From Gemmatimonadaceae bacterium (GTDB taxonomy: Bacteria > Gemmatimonadota > Gemmatimonadetes > Gemmatimonadales > Gemmatimonadaceae), in contig JANYIN010000126.1 in NCBI GenBank assembly GCA_025362035.1, positions 1 through 64,000 on the forward strand: a DNA stretch of 64,000 nt. Reading direction: 5' to 3'. The notes under the pieces were generated by a model that was given only the letters and a program-made list of their open reading frames with translations, did no database searches and had not been told where the DNA came from. The position numbers and the translations under genes are program-made. Below, in pieces: positions 20,536 through 28,067 of the stretch. Position 1 is the first letter of the stretch. Each line of letters starts with the position of its first letter.

Positions 20536-21528
20536 ATGTTGAAGATCTGTTCCCGCATTCGGGCGTCTCGGCTGGCCCTGGGCACTCCACTAGCGATATG
20601 TGCCTTGCTCCTTGCTACGCCGTCGGCACTCGCCGCTCAACGGGGCGGCGCGCGTGAAGGCTTCGTGATCACGTCAGATTCTGTCCGCCTCCATTACAAG
20701 ATTGCGGGTGAGGGGAGTGACACGCTCATCGCCATTCATGGCGGTCCTGGTGTGGATCTGGAGAGCATCCTGGGCGACTTCGCGCCCCTGACCGCTCACC
20801 ATGTCGTCATCTATTACGACCAGCGCGGTACGGGCGGCTCCACGCTACCGCGCGACACAACGAGGCTGACGGCGGCGCAGCAGATCATTGATCTGGATGT
20901 CGTCCGGTCGCACTTCGGGCTTGTTCGTATGACGCTGGTGGCGCATTCGTACGGTCCTTTGCTCGCGGCGACGTACGCGATCGCGCACCCTGACAGGGTC
21001 CGCCGGATGGTGTTCTTCGGGCCGGTGCCACCGAGGCGCGGGAATTTCTGGACCCGGTTCGGGCAGAGCTTTGCGGTGCGAGTCGATTCGGCGTCCCGGC
21101 GGCGCATGAGCGACGCGAGCCGCCGTATGAACGATCCGACCCAGGATCAACGGCGTGGGTGCAGGGACTACTGGGTCGAGGCAGTGCGTCCCCGTCTTGC
21201 GGAGCCGGACCGAACCAGTTCGATGATCCTCTCCGACTTCTGCGCGGCGAGCCCGGCGGCGATCGTCTATGGACTGACGAAGACCAACCCCATGGTAATG
21301 GGATCGTATGGGGACTGGGACATTCGTGCTGCGCTGAAGCAGGTGACCGCGGCCACGCTCGTCGTGCACGGAGAGCAGGAATCGATTCCGATGGATCTCG
21401 TGGAAGAATGGGTGACATCCCTGCCGAATGCCCGCCTGGTGAAGGTACCGAGAGCGGCGCATTTCACGTATGTGGAGCGGCCGGAGCTAGTCTGGCCGCT
21501 CGTGGAGGCGTTTCTTGCGGAGAAGTAG
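20536..21528 (+). CDS. Exported alpha/beta hydrolase, proline-iminopeptidase-like
   Basis: From the ATG at 20536 with GAGGAGG immediately upstream (20526-20532), giving 330 residues. A signal peptide (LALGTPLAICALLLATPSALA) precedes an alpha/beta-hydrolase fold. IAIHGGPG near 66-73 is the oxyanion motif typical of the S33 proline iminopeptidase group; the nucleophile lies in VAHSYGPL with S138. The later Asp is probably in TLVVHGEQESIPMDL and the His is in RAAHFTYVERPEL near 310. S33 members remove N-terminal Pro or hydrolyse other substrates; a periplasmic site is inferred from the signal. It sits on the plus strand just ahead of the potassium island, separated by 196 bp holding a candidate KdpE box. 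Confidence 0.85.
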   Translation: MLKICSRIRASRLALGTPLAICALLLATPSALAAQRGGAREGFVITSDSVRLHYKIAGEGSDTLIAIHGGPGVDLESILGDFAPLTAHHVVIYYDQRGTGGSTLPRDTTRLTAAQQIIDLDVVRSHFGLVRMTLVAHSYGPLLAATYAIAHPDRVRRMVFFGPVPPRRGNFWTRFGQSFAVRVDSASRRRMSDASRRMNDPTQDQRRGCRDYWVEAVRPRLAEPDRTSSMILSDFCAASPAAIVYGLTKTNPMVMGSYGDWDIRAALKQVTAATLVVHGEQESIPMDLVEEWVTSLPNARLVKVPRAAHFTYVERPELVWPLVEAFLAEK

Positions 21529-21570
21529 CCGCGTCTCCCGGCGTATTTGGTGGTGGGTGCCGGCGCGTCC

Positions 21571-21586
21571 TTATGAAATCTTTATG
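21571..21586 (+). promoter_or_regulatory. Candidate KdpE operator upstream of kimA
   Basis: Sequence TTATGAAATCTTTATG: two TTATG half-sites separated so that their starts are exactly 11 bp apart, the one-helical-turn direct repeat typical of OmpR/PhoB-family regulators. It is one of three very similar sites in this window, all ahead of potassium-related genes (see 26318 and 27690), and starts 154 bp before the kimA ATG. Binding by the neighbouring KdpE is an inference. The first half-site is identical in the site at 27690. Confidence 0.55.
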
Positions 21587-21724
21587 GGCTCATTCCGGGG
21601 GAATCGTTCCGTCCCAATTCCCGGGATGATAACGTAAGCTGCTGTAAACGATCGACCTGCAGTTCGCGCTCCAACGGGGTGTCGCCCGGACCGATCCGGT
21701 AGCACTCCGAACTCTTCGGGCATC

Positions 21725-23695
21725 ATGTCGTCCACTTATAGCCGGCTCAAACATGTCGTGTTCGGTCGACCGCTCCCAAGTGAGCGGCTTGAACACGAAC
21801 GCCTCAACAAAAAAACAGCGCTCGCCGTTCTGTCGTCAGATGCGATCTCGTCAGTAGCCTACGCCACTGATCAGATCCTTTTTGTTTTGGGCGGGGCGAT
21901 CGGTATGGCCGCCGTGAGTTACGTGCTCCCGATCTCTGCGGTCATCGTTGGACTGCTCGTGCTGGTCGGCTTGTCGTACCGGCAGACCGTCTTCGCGTAT
22001 CCCAACGGCGGCGGTTCGTACACGGTGGCGAAGGAGAATCTCGGCGAGATGCCGGGACTCATCGCGGGCGCGGCCCTCTTGACCGACTACATACTTACCG
22101 TCGCCGTGTCGATTTCCGGCGGCGTGGCCGCGATCACGTCGGCGTATCCGGGGCTCGCGCCGCATACGGTGGGGATCTGCTCGCTCTCGATCATCCTGCT
22201 TGCCACCGTGAATCTTCGCGGCGTGCGGGAGTCAGGGGCGGCGTTCTCGGTGCCAACGTACGCCTTCATCGTGATGATGCTGGTACTGCTCGGCGTTGGC
22301 GCATATCGCTATTCGTCTGGACACGAGCTTGTTCAGCTCACGGCGGCGCTGAAGGTGGATCCCAGCCTGGCGCACAAGCACGCGGGGATGTCTCCCATCA
22401 CGGGCTTTGCGCTGGTGTATCTCCTGCTCCGCGGCTTTGCCGAGGGTTGCGCCGCAATGACGGGGACGGAGGCGATCTCGAACGGCGTGATGGCGTTCAA
22501 GGCCCCGGCCCAGAAAAACGCAGCGACCACCCTGGGCTGGATGGTCGCGATTCTCGCCGCCTTCTTCCTCGGCGTGTCGTTTCTGGCGCAGCACTACCAG
22601 GTGATGCCGACGACCAGCGAGACGGTGCTGTCGATCCTGGGACATCACGTCTTCGGCGGCGGCCCCCTGTATTACGCGTTGCAATACACGACATTTGCGG
22701 TCTTGGTGCTCGCGGCGAACACGGCATTCGCCGACTTTCCCCGTCTCGCCGGCATCCTTGCCAACGATCGCTTCATGCCGCGGCAGCTGGCCGCGCGTGG
22801 CGACCGCCTGGCCTTCTCCAACGGCATCATCGCACTGGCGGCCGTGGCGCTTCTGCTGGTGTGGATGTTCAAAGGAGACACGAATGCGCTGGTGCCGCTC
22901 TATGCCATTGGTGTATTCGTCTGCTTCACACTTTCGCAGGCGGGCATGGTCGTCCACTGGCAGACGACGCGTGATGCGGGCTGGGTGTGGAAGGCATGGC
23001 TCAACGGCATAGGCGCCATCGCGACCGGCCTCGTATCGGTCATTCAACTCGTGACGAAATTCACGACCGGTGGCTGGATCATCGCGGCGATCATCCCGCT
23101 CATTATCATCGTGCTGCGGAAGATTCACAAACACTACACCGAATTTGCCGAAGAGATCAAGTTCTCGGGGCAGAGTCCGATCAATCCGCTGCATCATACG
23201 GTGATCGTGCCGGTGAACGGCATCACCAAGGCCACGAGCGGAGCCTTGGTCTACGCGACGACGATCTCGGATGAGGTAATTGCGGTCTATATCGAAGTGG
23301 ACAAGCGCGACACGCAACGGATGATGGAGGAGTGGGATGCATGGGACATCGGTGTCCCGCTGGAGGTCGTTCCCTCGCCGTACCGATCGATCCTGAAGCC
23401 GCTCGTGGAATTCGTCGAAAACCTGCGCATGGTAACGCCCGGCGAGTTGGTGACGATCGTCGTTCCGGAAATCGTGCCGAAGAAGTGGTGGGAGCATCTC
23501 CTGCACAACAAGACGGCCCTGTACATCCGGACGGCCTTCCTTTTCAAGCCGAACGTCGTGGTGACGGCGATCCCCTATCTCGTCGGACATGCGTATCGCC
23601 TGCGGGAATGGATGGAGCACGATCAATACATTGAGGAAGACATCGACGCAGAGGCCGCGGAACGAAAAGGGGGGGATTCCTCGTCGGCGGCGTGA
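21725..23695 (+). CDS. kimA: KimA-type APC-superfamily potassium transporter
   Basis: A 656-residue protein that closely follows Bacillus subtilis KimA (YdaO, 607 residues): LNKKTALAVLSSDAISSVAYATDQ at 28-50, YPNGGGSYTVAKENLGEMPGLIAG, LTDYILTVAVSISGG, NLRGVRESGA, and the KimA C-terminal cytoplasmic domain HNKTALYIRTAFLFKPNVVVTAIPY. D39 and Y46 correspond to D36 and Y43 of KimA, which are needed for transport. KimA is a high-affinity, proton-motive-force-driven K+ importer. About 12 hydrophobic helices are visible in residues 30-480, then a soluble tail. The assignment gains weight from the adjacent kdp genes. Upstream lies a candidate KdpE operator; kdpE starts 87 bp after the stop. I found no c-di-AMP riboswitch in the leader by eye. 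Confidence 0.92.
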   Translation: MSSTYSRLKHVVFGRPLPSERLEHERLNKKTALAVLSSDAISSVAYATDQILFVLGGAIGMAAVSYVLPISAVIVGLLVLVGLSYRQTVFAYPNGGGSYTVAKENLGEMPGLIAGAALLTDYILTVAVSISGGVAAITSAYPGLAPHTVGICSLSIILLATVNLRGVRESGAAFSVPTYAFIVMMLVLLGVGAYRYSSGHELVQLTAALKVDPSLAHKHAGMSPITGFALVYLLLRGFAEGCAAMTGTEAISNGVMAFKAPAQKNAATTLGWMVAILAAFFLGVSFLAQHYQVMPTTSETVLSILGHHVFGGGPLYYALQYTTFAVLVLAANTAFADFPRLAGILANDRFMPRQLAARGDRLAFSNGIIALAAVALLLVWMFKGDTNALVPLYAIGVFVCFTLSQAGMVVHWQTTRDAGWVWKAWLNGIGAIATGLVSVIQLVTKFTTGGWIIAAIIPLIIIVLRKIHKHYTEFAEEIKFSGQSPINPLHHTVIVPVNGITKATSGALVYATTISDEVIAVYIEVDKRDTQRMMEEWDAWDIGVPLEVVPSPYRSILKPLVEFVENLRMVTPGELVTIVVPEIVPKKWWEHLLHNKTALYIRTAFLFKPNVVVTAIPYLVGHAYRLREWMEHDQYIEEDIDAEAAERKGGDSSSAA

Positions 23696-23782
23696 GCGTA
23701 CGTGGTGCATTCGCGTCCGCGGATAACGGAATGAACGGCGCGTTCTCGCCGACACGGATCCGCTGAACTCTTGACCTTCAGC

Positions 23783-24505
23783 ATGGCCAACACGTCCCGC
23801 GAGCAGCCGCTGCCCGACGTCATTCTCATCATCGACGATGAGCCGCAAATCAGGCGCGTGGTGCGCAATAGCCTGGTGGACGTAGCCAAGCGAGTGTCGG
23901 AAGCGGGCAGTGCCGCGGATGGCATCGACGCGGCGGCGGCGGAGCAGCCGGCGCTCATCATCCTGGATCTCGGATTGCCCGACCGCGATGGACTCGAGGT
24001 CTGTCGGGATCTGCGCAGCTTCACCTCGGTTCCAATCATCGTGTTGTCGGCGCGGCACTCCGATCGGGAGAAGGAACGGCTGCTCGATGCCGGCGCGGAC
24101 GATTACGTCACGAAGCCGTTCAGTACGGTGGAACTCAAGGCACGCGTGCGCGCGCAGCTGCGGCGCGCCATGGCGCGTTCATCGGGTGACCGCCACGACT
24201 CGATCGTGGTGGTGGACGGCCTGGTCATCGACTTGGTCGGCCGGACTGTCAAGCGCGCAGGCGTTGAGGTGCATCTGACGCCGACGGAGTGGAATCTGCT
24301 GCGGGTGTTCATCGCGCACGACGGTCAGACGCTCACGCACGCACAGTTGTTCACCGCCGTCTGGGGATCCGCAGCAGGCGATGCGCAGCAGTACCTCAGG
24401 GTCTACATCGGACAGCTGCGCCGGAAACTCGAGGTCGACCCGGTGCGGCCGCGACTCATCCGTACAGAGCCCGCGGTGGGATATCGATTCGAGCTCGGCG
24501 AGTAG
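23783..24505 (+). CDS. kdpE: KdpE, response regulator of potassium uptake genes
   Basis: A 240-residue OmpR-class response regulator. The receiver domain shows the acidic pocket DDE at 18-20, phospho-acceptor D62 in LDLGLPDRDG, S89 and the invariant K111 in TKPF. The DNA-binding winged helix contains LTPTEWNLLRVFIAHDGQTLTHAQLFTAVWG and ends YIGQLRRKLEVDPVRPRLIRTEPAVGYRFELGE, closely matching KdpE from other bacteria. KdpE activates high-affinity K+ uptake genes when phosphorylated. A TTG at 23771 could add four residues; the ATG is preferred. Its sensor-kinase gene starts 6 bp downstream. Direct repeats upstream of three transcription units are its probable binding sites. Confidence 0.93.
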   Translation: MANTSREQPLPDVILIIDDEPQIRRVVRNSLVDVAKRVSEAGSAADGIDAAAAEQPALIILDLGLPDRDGLEVCRDLRSFTSVPIIVLSARHSDREKERLLDAGADDYVTKPFSTVELKARVRAQLRRAMARSSGDRHDSIVVVDGLVIDLVGRTVKRAGVEVHLTPTEWNLLRVFIAHDGQTLTHAQLFTAVWGSAAGDAQQYLRVYIGQLRRKLEVDPVRPRLIRTEPAVGYRFELGE

Positions 24506-24511
24506 CCTACT

Positions 24512-26092
24512 GTGACGATCATGCGCCGCCCGCTGGTCCAGTGGGTGATCTGGTTCAGCGTTCTGGCGCTCGTAGGCGCGCTGATGCTGATGGTTCGCGG
24601 TCGCCTCGATAAGGCGCATGTCGCCCTCGCGTTTCTCCTCATCGTGCTCGGCGGGAGCTCGGCCGGAGGGAGAGCGCTCGGCATATCACTGGCGGGCGTC
24701 GCGTTCTTCGGGTTCGACTGGTTCTTTCTCCCGCCGTACAGCACGCTTGTGATCAACAATCCGCTCGACTGGCTGGTGCTGATCGCCTTTCTCGTCACGG
24801 GCATCGTGGCGGCGCAGCTGCTCGAGTCGCAGCGGCAGGAAGCCGAAATCGCGCGTCAACGCGCCGACGAGATCGATCAGCTGGCGACACTTGGCGCGGA
24901 GACCCTAAATGCACCCCGCGCGGTGGACGCGCTCGACGCGATCGCGAACGTAATTCGGCAGGCCATGGGCACCGATCGGTGCGAAATTTTCATGCGGAAC
25001 GCTGGCGCATCGCTCCGACTCGCGGGCCGTTCGCCAGGCATCCCCCGCCAGGAGGATCATACCGGCCTGCTCATGTACACGGTGGAGCACGCGGAAGCGG
25101 CAGCCGAGCGGAACGATGGTACGCTGACACTGATCGGCGACGCCTTCAGCGCGACACGGGCTCACTTTCCGATGCCGCTGCCGCTCACCGACCTCCGGGC
25201 ACTCGGCATTCCGTTGAATGTCCGCGAGCGGATTGTTGGCGCATTGCGTCTTTCGTCGCCTCAGTCGTTCAGTCTCTCCAACGATCAGCGGCGCGTCTTG
25301 AGCGCGCTCTCGTACTACGCGGCGCTCGGCGCCGAGCGCGTGCGGCTCGCCGAAGCCGAAGAGGAAGCGGAGTCGTTGCGCCGAGCGGACCGATTGAAGG
25401 ACGCCCTACTCGCCACGGTGTCCCACGACCTGCGTACACCGCTCACGGCAATCAAGGGGATTGCGCACGAAGTGCTGCACGGAGGCGACCGGGATCGCGC
25501 CCTCATTATCGAAGAAGAGGTGGATCGGCTGAACCACCTTGTCGGCGATCTGCTCGAGCTGTCGCAGCTCAATGCTGGCAGTCTTCGCATGACGATGGCG
25601 CTCAATACCGCGGATGACGTCGTCGGCGCCGCGCTGGAGCGTGTGGAAGCCGCGCACGGTACCGGTCGCGTACAGGTGCTCATCGCGAACGACGGTAGCA
25701 TCCTGGTGGGACAGTTCGATTTCGCGCATACGATGCGCACGTTGACGAACCTGCTCGAAAACGCGCTCAAGTATTCGCCTCCGGGCCTGCCCGTCATGGT
25801 GCGCGCGTGGCGCGAGGGTGATCGTCTGCGCTTCGCCGTGGAGGACATGGGAGCGGGCGTCCCACAAGCAGACGAAGCGAGAATCTTTGAACCATTCTTT
25901 CGGGGCAGCGGGATACCCGACGGCGTCCGAGGCACCGGGCTCGGGCTTTCGATCGCGCGACAACTCGCGGAAGCGCAGGGCGGTCGGCTTACCTACACGC
26001 CACGCGAGGGCGGTGGTAGCCGCTTTCTGCTAGAGTTGCTCGCGGGCGCGCCGCCATCGGAGCCCGACGAAATCGACGGCTTGGAATCCTGA
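24512..26092 (+). CDS. KdpD-type membrane histidine kinase lacking the KdpD sensor domain (DUF4118-GAF-HisKA-HATPase)
   Basis: A 526-residue sensor kinase starting at GTG 24512 or ATG 24521. The N-terminus holds four membrane helices in the DUF4118 arrangement (about 8-28, 35-47, 54-70, 86-104) that is typical of KdpD. A GAF-like domain follows (about 125-275) and a HisKA domain with H305 in VSHDLRTPLTAIKGI. The HATPase is complete: N-box NLLENALKYS at 413-422, VEDMGAGVP at 443-451 and GTGLGLSIA at 474-482. Unlike E. coli KdpD (894 residues) it lacks the ATP-binding/USP N-terminal region, which is encoded separately at 36323-37525. It most likely phosphorylates the adjacent KdpE. Tandem start overlap of a tiny ORF at the 3' end is described separately. 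Confidence 0.92.
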   Translation: MTIMRRPLVQWVIWFSVLALVGALMLMVRGRLDKAHVALAFLLIVLGGSSAGGRALGISLAGVAFFGFDWFFLPPYSTLVINNPLDWLVLIAFLVTGIVAAQLLESQRQEAEIARQRADEIDQLATLGAETLNAPRAVDALDAIANVIRQAMGTDRCEIFMRNAGASLRLAGRSPGIPRQEDHTGLLMYTVEHAEAAAERNDGTLTLIGDAFSATRAHFPMPLPLTDLRALGIPLNVRERIVGALRLSSPQSFSLSNDQRRVLSALSYYAALGAERVRLAEAEEEAESLRRADRLKDALLATVSHDLRTPLTAIKGIAHEVLHGGDRDRALIIEEEVDRLNHLVGDLLELSQLNAGSLRMTMALNTADDVVGAALERVEAAHGTGRVQVLIANDGSILVGQFDFAHTMRTLTNLLENALKYSPPGLPVMVRAWREGDRLRFAVEDMGAGVPQADEARIFEPFFRGSGIPDGVRGTGLGLSIARQLAEAQGGRLTYTPREGGGSRFLLELLAGAPPSEPDEIDGLES

Positions 26093-26175
26093 TGAACACG
26101 GCGAGCACGCTCGTCATACTCTTTTGCATCTCCACCACGGTTGCGATCGGCGTTGCATGGCTCCGAATGCCCTAA
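26092..26175 (+). CDS. Candidate 27-residue membrane peptide
   Basis: Its ATG overlaps the kinase stop (TGATG), a hallmark of translational coupling. It encodes 27 residues: a hydrophilic start, one hydrophobic segment of about 18 residues (STLVILFCISTTVAIGVAW) and an Arg near the end, the form of a single-pass small membrane protein. No homolog is recognised. Similar short hydrophobic peptides, such as KdpF, accompany potassium pumps, so a role with the kinase or a pump is possible but speculative. A chance ORF of this length is also possible; composition and overlap are the only support. Confidence 0.4.
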   Translation: MNTASTLVILFCISTTVAIGVAWLRMP

Positions 26176-26317
26176 ACGGTCGCGTCGGTCGTGGTGGGGG
26201 CGCGATGCCCTCTCTGCTTCGCGGTCTTCACATCCGTGCGGAAGTGGGGCTGACGGATCCTCCAGCCACGACGCCAACCTAGGGCAGACGGCGCGCCGCG
26301 CAGGCGGTCGCGGACTT

Positions 26318-26333
26318 TTACGAAAGTCTTATC
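26318..26333 (+). promoter_or_regulatory. Candidate KdpE operator upstream of the first porin gene
   Basis: Sequence TTACGAAAGTCTTATC, with the two half-sites starting 11 bp apart and a spacer beginning AAA as in the other two sites. It is the most divergent of the three. The rest of the gap between the small ORF and the porin start (26176-26453) shows no other clear signal. The porin ATG is 121 bp downstream of the site. Confidence 0.5.
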
Positions 26334-26453
26334 GCAATGGCTCGATCACTTGTACGGCTCTTGTGTCCTGGTCGATACCATTGTTTACACCTGGCTCATC
26401 CCCTGCCCGGCACCGCTCGTTCCGCTCCACTCCACATATGCGAGGAAACGGAC

Positions 26454-27620
26454 ATGAAGCTTTCCGGCACGCGAGGCGCGACGTGGCGAGAACTCACAGG
26501 AGCGATCGTCTTGGTGCTCGTCAGCCTGGTGTCGAGGGCAGGCGCCCAGGCAGCAGACAGCGCCGCCAAGACGACATCCGGTACATCGGCTGACACGCTC
26601 CCACAACGCACCTTCGGCGGCTTCGTCGATACCTACTACGCCTGGGACTTCAATCGTCCCCACAACTTCGATCGTGCATACACGACACAGCCGGCGCGAC
26701 ACGCCGAGTTCAACGTCAACCTCGCGTACGTCGAGACGAAGTGGTCGGGTCCGCGCTACCGGGGGCGGCTCGCGCTGCAATGGGGAACCTCAGTTCAAAC
26801 CAACTACGCAGGCGAACCGAAGCTTGGCAGCGTGAGCGGACCGAACGTGAGCCAGTTCATCCAGGAAGCGACCGTCGGGTATCAGCTGGGTCCAACCGTG
26901 TGGCTCGACGGCGGCATATTCCTCTCGCACCTCGGGCTCGAAGGCTGGATCTCTCGCGACAACCTCTCGTATACGCGATCACTCGTCGCGGATTTCTCCC
27001 CATACTACGAGGCCGGCGCGAAACTGACGTGGACTCCCTCATCGAGACTCACCGCGACGTTCTGCCTGCTCAATGGATGGCAGGACGTCTCCAACTACAA
27101 CACGCCGCCCGCGACGGGCGTTCGAATCGACTATACGCCGAGCCCCACCGTCACGCTCACCTATGACAACTTCATCGGCAACGCGACCGCGGACAGCGTC
27201 CCCGTTCACCTGCGTGTCTATCACGACGTGATCGCGCAGTACTCACCGAACGCGCAATGGCAATTTGCCGCGAACTATTCGCTGGGCTCGCAGAGCCGAA
27301 GTACGGCGTCGGGTGGGACGGCGAGTTGGTGGGGCATCACGACATTCGCGAAGTATCACGCCACACCACGGCTCGCCTTCGTCGCACGTGCGGAAGAGTA
27401 CTCTGACCCGAGCCAGATCATCGTCGTGACTGGTGTCCCAGCGAGCTTCCAGACCACGGGCGCATCGATCGGCACGGACGTCAGCTTCGTCGGCCCGATG
27501 GTGTGGCGCACCGAGCTGCGCGCGTGGCGCTCGACAAATGCAATCTGGCCGTCGAACGTCTCGGGTCAATACAGCGCGAACAATACACTCGCCGTCACGT
27601 CGCTGTCGGTAACCTTCTAA
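26454..27620 (+). CDS. Outer-membrane beta-barrel porin (BBP2/OmpL-like), first copy
   Basis: A 388-residue protein from the ATG at 26454, preceded by GAGGAA (26442-26447). It has a signal peptide (IVLVLVSLVSRAGAQ, cleavage about residue 25). The barrel opens with FGGFVDTYYAWDFNRPHNFDRAY and contains the BBP2-type alternating strands RGRLALQWGT and GPTVWLDGGIFLSHLGLEGW. It ends in AVTSLSVTF, a terminal Phe expected of Bam-inserted outer-membrane proteins. The frame is open upstream to 26337 but lacks export features there. It lies between the kdpED pair and the kdp operon and has its own candidate operator, so an outer-membrane route for K+ under low K+ is inferred. A paralogue is inside the kdp operon at 32473. 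Confidence 0.85.
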   Translation: MKLSGTRGATWRELTGAIVLVLVSLVSRAGAQAADSAAKTTSGTSADTLPQRTFGGFVDTYYAWDFNRPHNFDRAYTTQPARHAEFNVNLAYVETKWSGPRYRGRLALQWGTSVQTNYAGEPKLGSVSGPNVSQFIQEATVGYQLGPTVWLDGGIFLSHLGLEGWISRDNLSYTRSLVADFSPYYEAGAKLTWTPSSRLTATFCLLNGWQDVSNYNTPPATGVRIDYTPSPTVTLTYDNFIGNATADSVPVHLRVYHDVIAQYSPNAQWQFAANYSLGSQSRSTASGGTASWWGITTFAKYHATPRLAFVARAEEYSDPSQIIVVTGVPASFQTTGASIGTDVSFVGPMVWRTELRAWRSTNAIWPSNVSGQYSANNTLAVTSLSVTF

Positions 27621-27634
27621 GAATCACGAGACGG

Positions 27635-27687
27635 CCGGACACCACGACGGCAGCAGGGGCGCGCGGAAGCGCGGGCACGGTGTCCGG
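27635..27687 (+). terminator. Hairpin after the first porin gene, possible terminator
   Basis: CCGGACACC (27635-27643) pairs perfectly with GGTGTCCGG (27679-27687). The 35-nt interior is GC-rich and can form a second small stem (GCGC...GCGC). There is no U-tract, so it is a weak intrinsic terminator or an attenuating structure. It starts 15 bp after the porin stop and ends 2 bp before the operator at 27690. Confidence 0.4.
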
Positions 27688-27689
27688 AC

Positions 27690-27705
27690 TTATGAAACTC
27701 TTGTG
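27690..27705 (+). promoter_or_regulatory. Candidate KdpE operator of the kdp operon
   Basis: Sequence TTATGAAACTCTTGTG: half-sites TTATG and TTGTG start exactly 11 bp apart. The first half-site and the AAA spacer are identical to the site ahead of kimA. The first gene of the operon starts 145 bp downstream. No -10 box could be placed with confidence. Confidence 0.55.
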
Positions 27706-27849
27706 CGGCCGTCCGCGATCCCCCATGCGACCCTTACGACCCTCGAGTTAATCTCGTAGCGATCGCAGGCGGATTGCCCACCGCCGTCGCGGCGCTGTTC
27801 CGCCAGATAGCGCGCCGCACCGCGGGTAACACGTTCCCGGAGGCGCACC

Positions 27850-27981
27850 ATGTTGTTCGATATCCTCTATCTCGCTGGTACCGTTGCGTTCTTCGCGCTC
27901 ATGCAGGCGTACGTCGCGAGCTGCGACCGCCTGGGGCGCTCGAACGACGGCAATGCCGACGGAACAGGGCCACGGCCATGA
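27850..27981 (+). CDS. 43-residue membrane peptide leading the kdp operon
   Basis: ATG at 27850 is preceded by a good ribosome-binding site, GGAGG (27839-27843), and the stop overlaps the kdpF start as ATGA. The peptide has one hydrophobic helix ([20 protein letters not shown], residues 2-21) followed by ASCDRLGR and a hydrophilic Gly/Asn/Asp tail. Tiny hydrophobic ORFs directly ahead of kdpF occur in other kdp operons, as far as I recall, but they have no established role. The strong Shine-Dalgarno sequence and coupling make this a real gene and the likely entry point of ribosomes into the operon. Confidence 0.75.
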   Translation: MLFDILYLAGTVAFFALMQAYVASCDRLGRSNDGNADGTGPRP

Positions 27982-28067
27982 ACGTGGAGACGGTCATCGC
28001 CGTGATCGTATCGGTCGCGGTGCTTCTGTACCTCATTTACACCCTTCTCCGTCCGGAGAAGTTCTAA
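27978..28067 (+). CDS. kdpF: KdpF, small subunit of the potassium-transporting ATPase
   Basis: A 29-residue peptide starting at ATG 27978, which overlaps the preceding stop (ATGA), and ending in TAA overlapping the kdpA start (TAATG). It is one hydrophobic helix finishing in YTLLRPEKF; the R-P-E-K-F ending is the diagnostic KdpF signature. KdpF stabilises the KdpABC complex in the inner membrane. Double overlap on both sides indicates strict translational coupling in the operon. Confidence 0.9.
   Translation: MNVETVIAVIVSVAVLLYLIYTLLRPEKF

Noticed and set aside
21587-21724. A c-di-AMP (ydaO) riboswitch ahead of kimA
   Set aside because: The short match CCGGGGGAA is too small and the rest of the leader lacks the conserved segments of that riboswitch as I know them. 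A covariance search with the ydaO-yuaA model would decide; a significant hit would overturn this.
23696-23782. A further KdpE-type box in front of kdpE
   Set aside because: No TTATG-like pair with an 11-bp spacing was found; kdpE may be transcribed from the kimA promoter instead.
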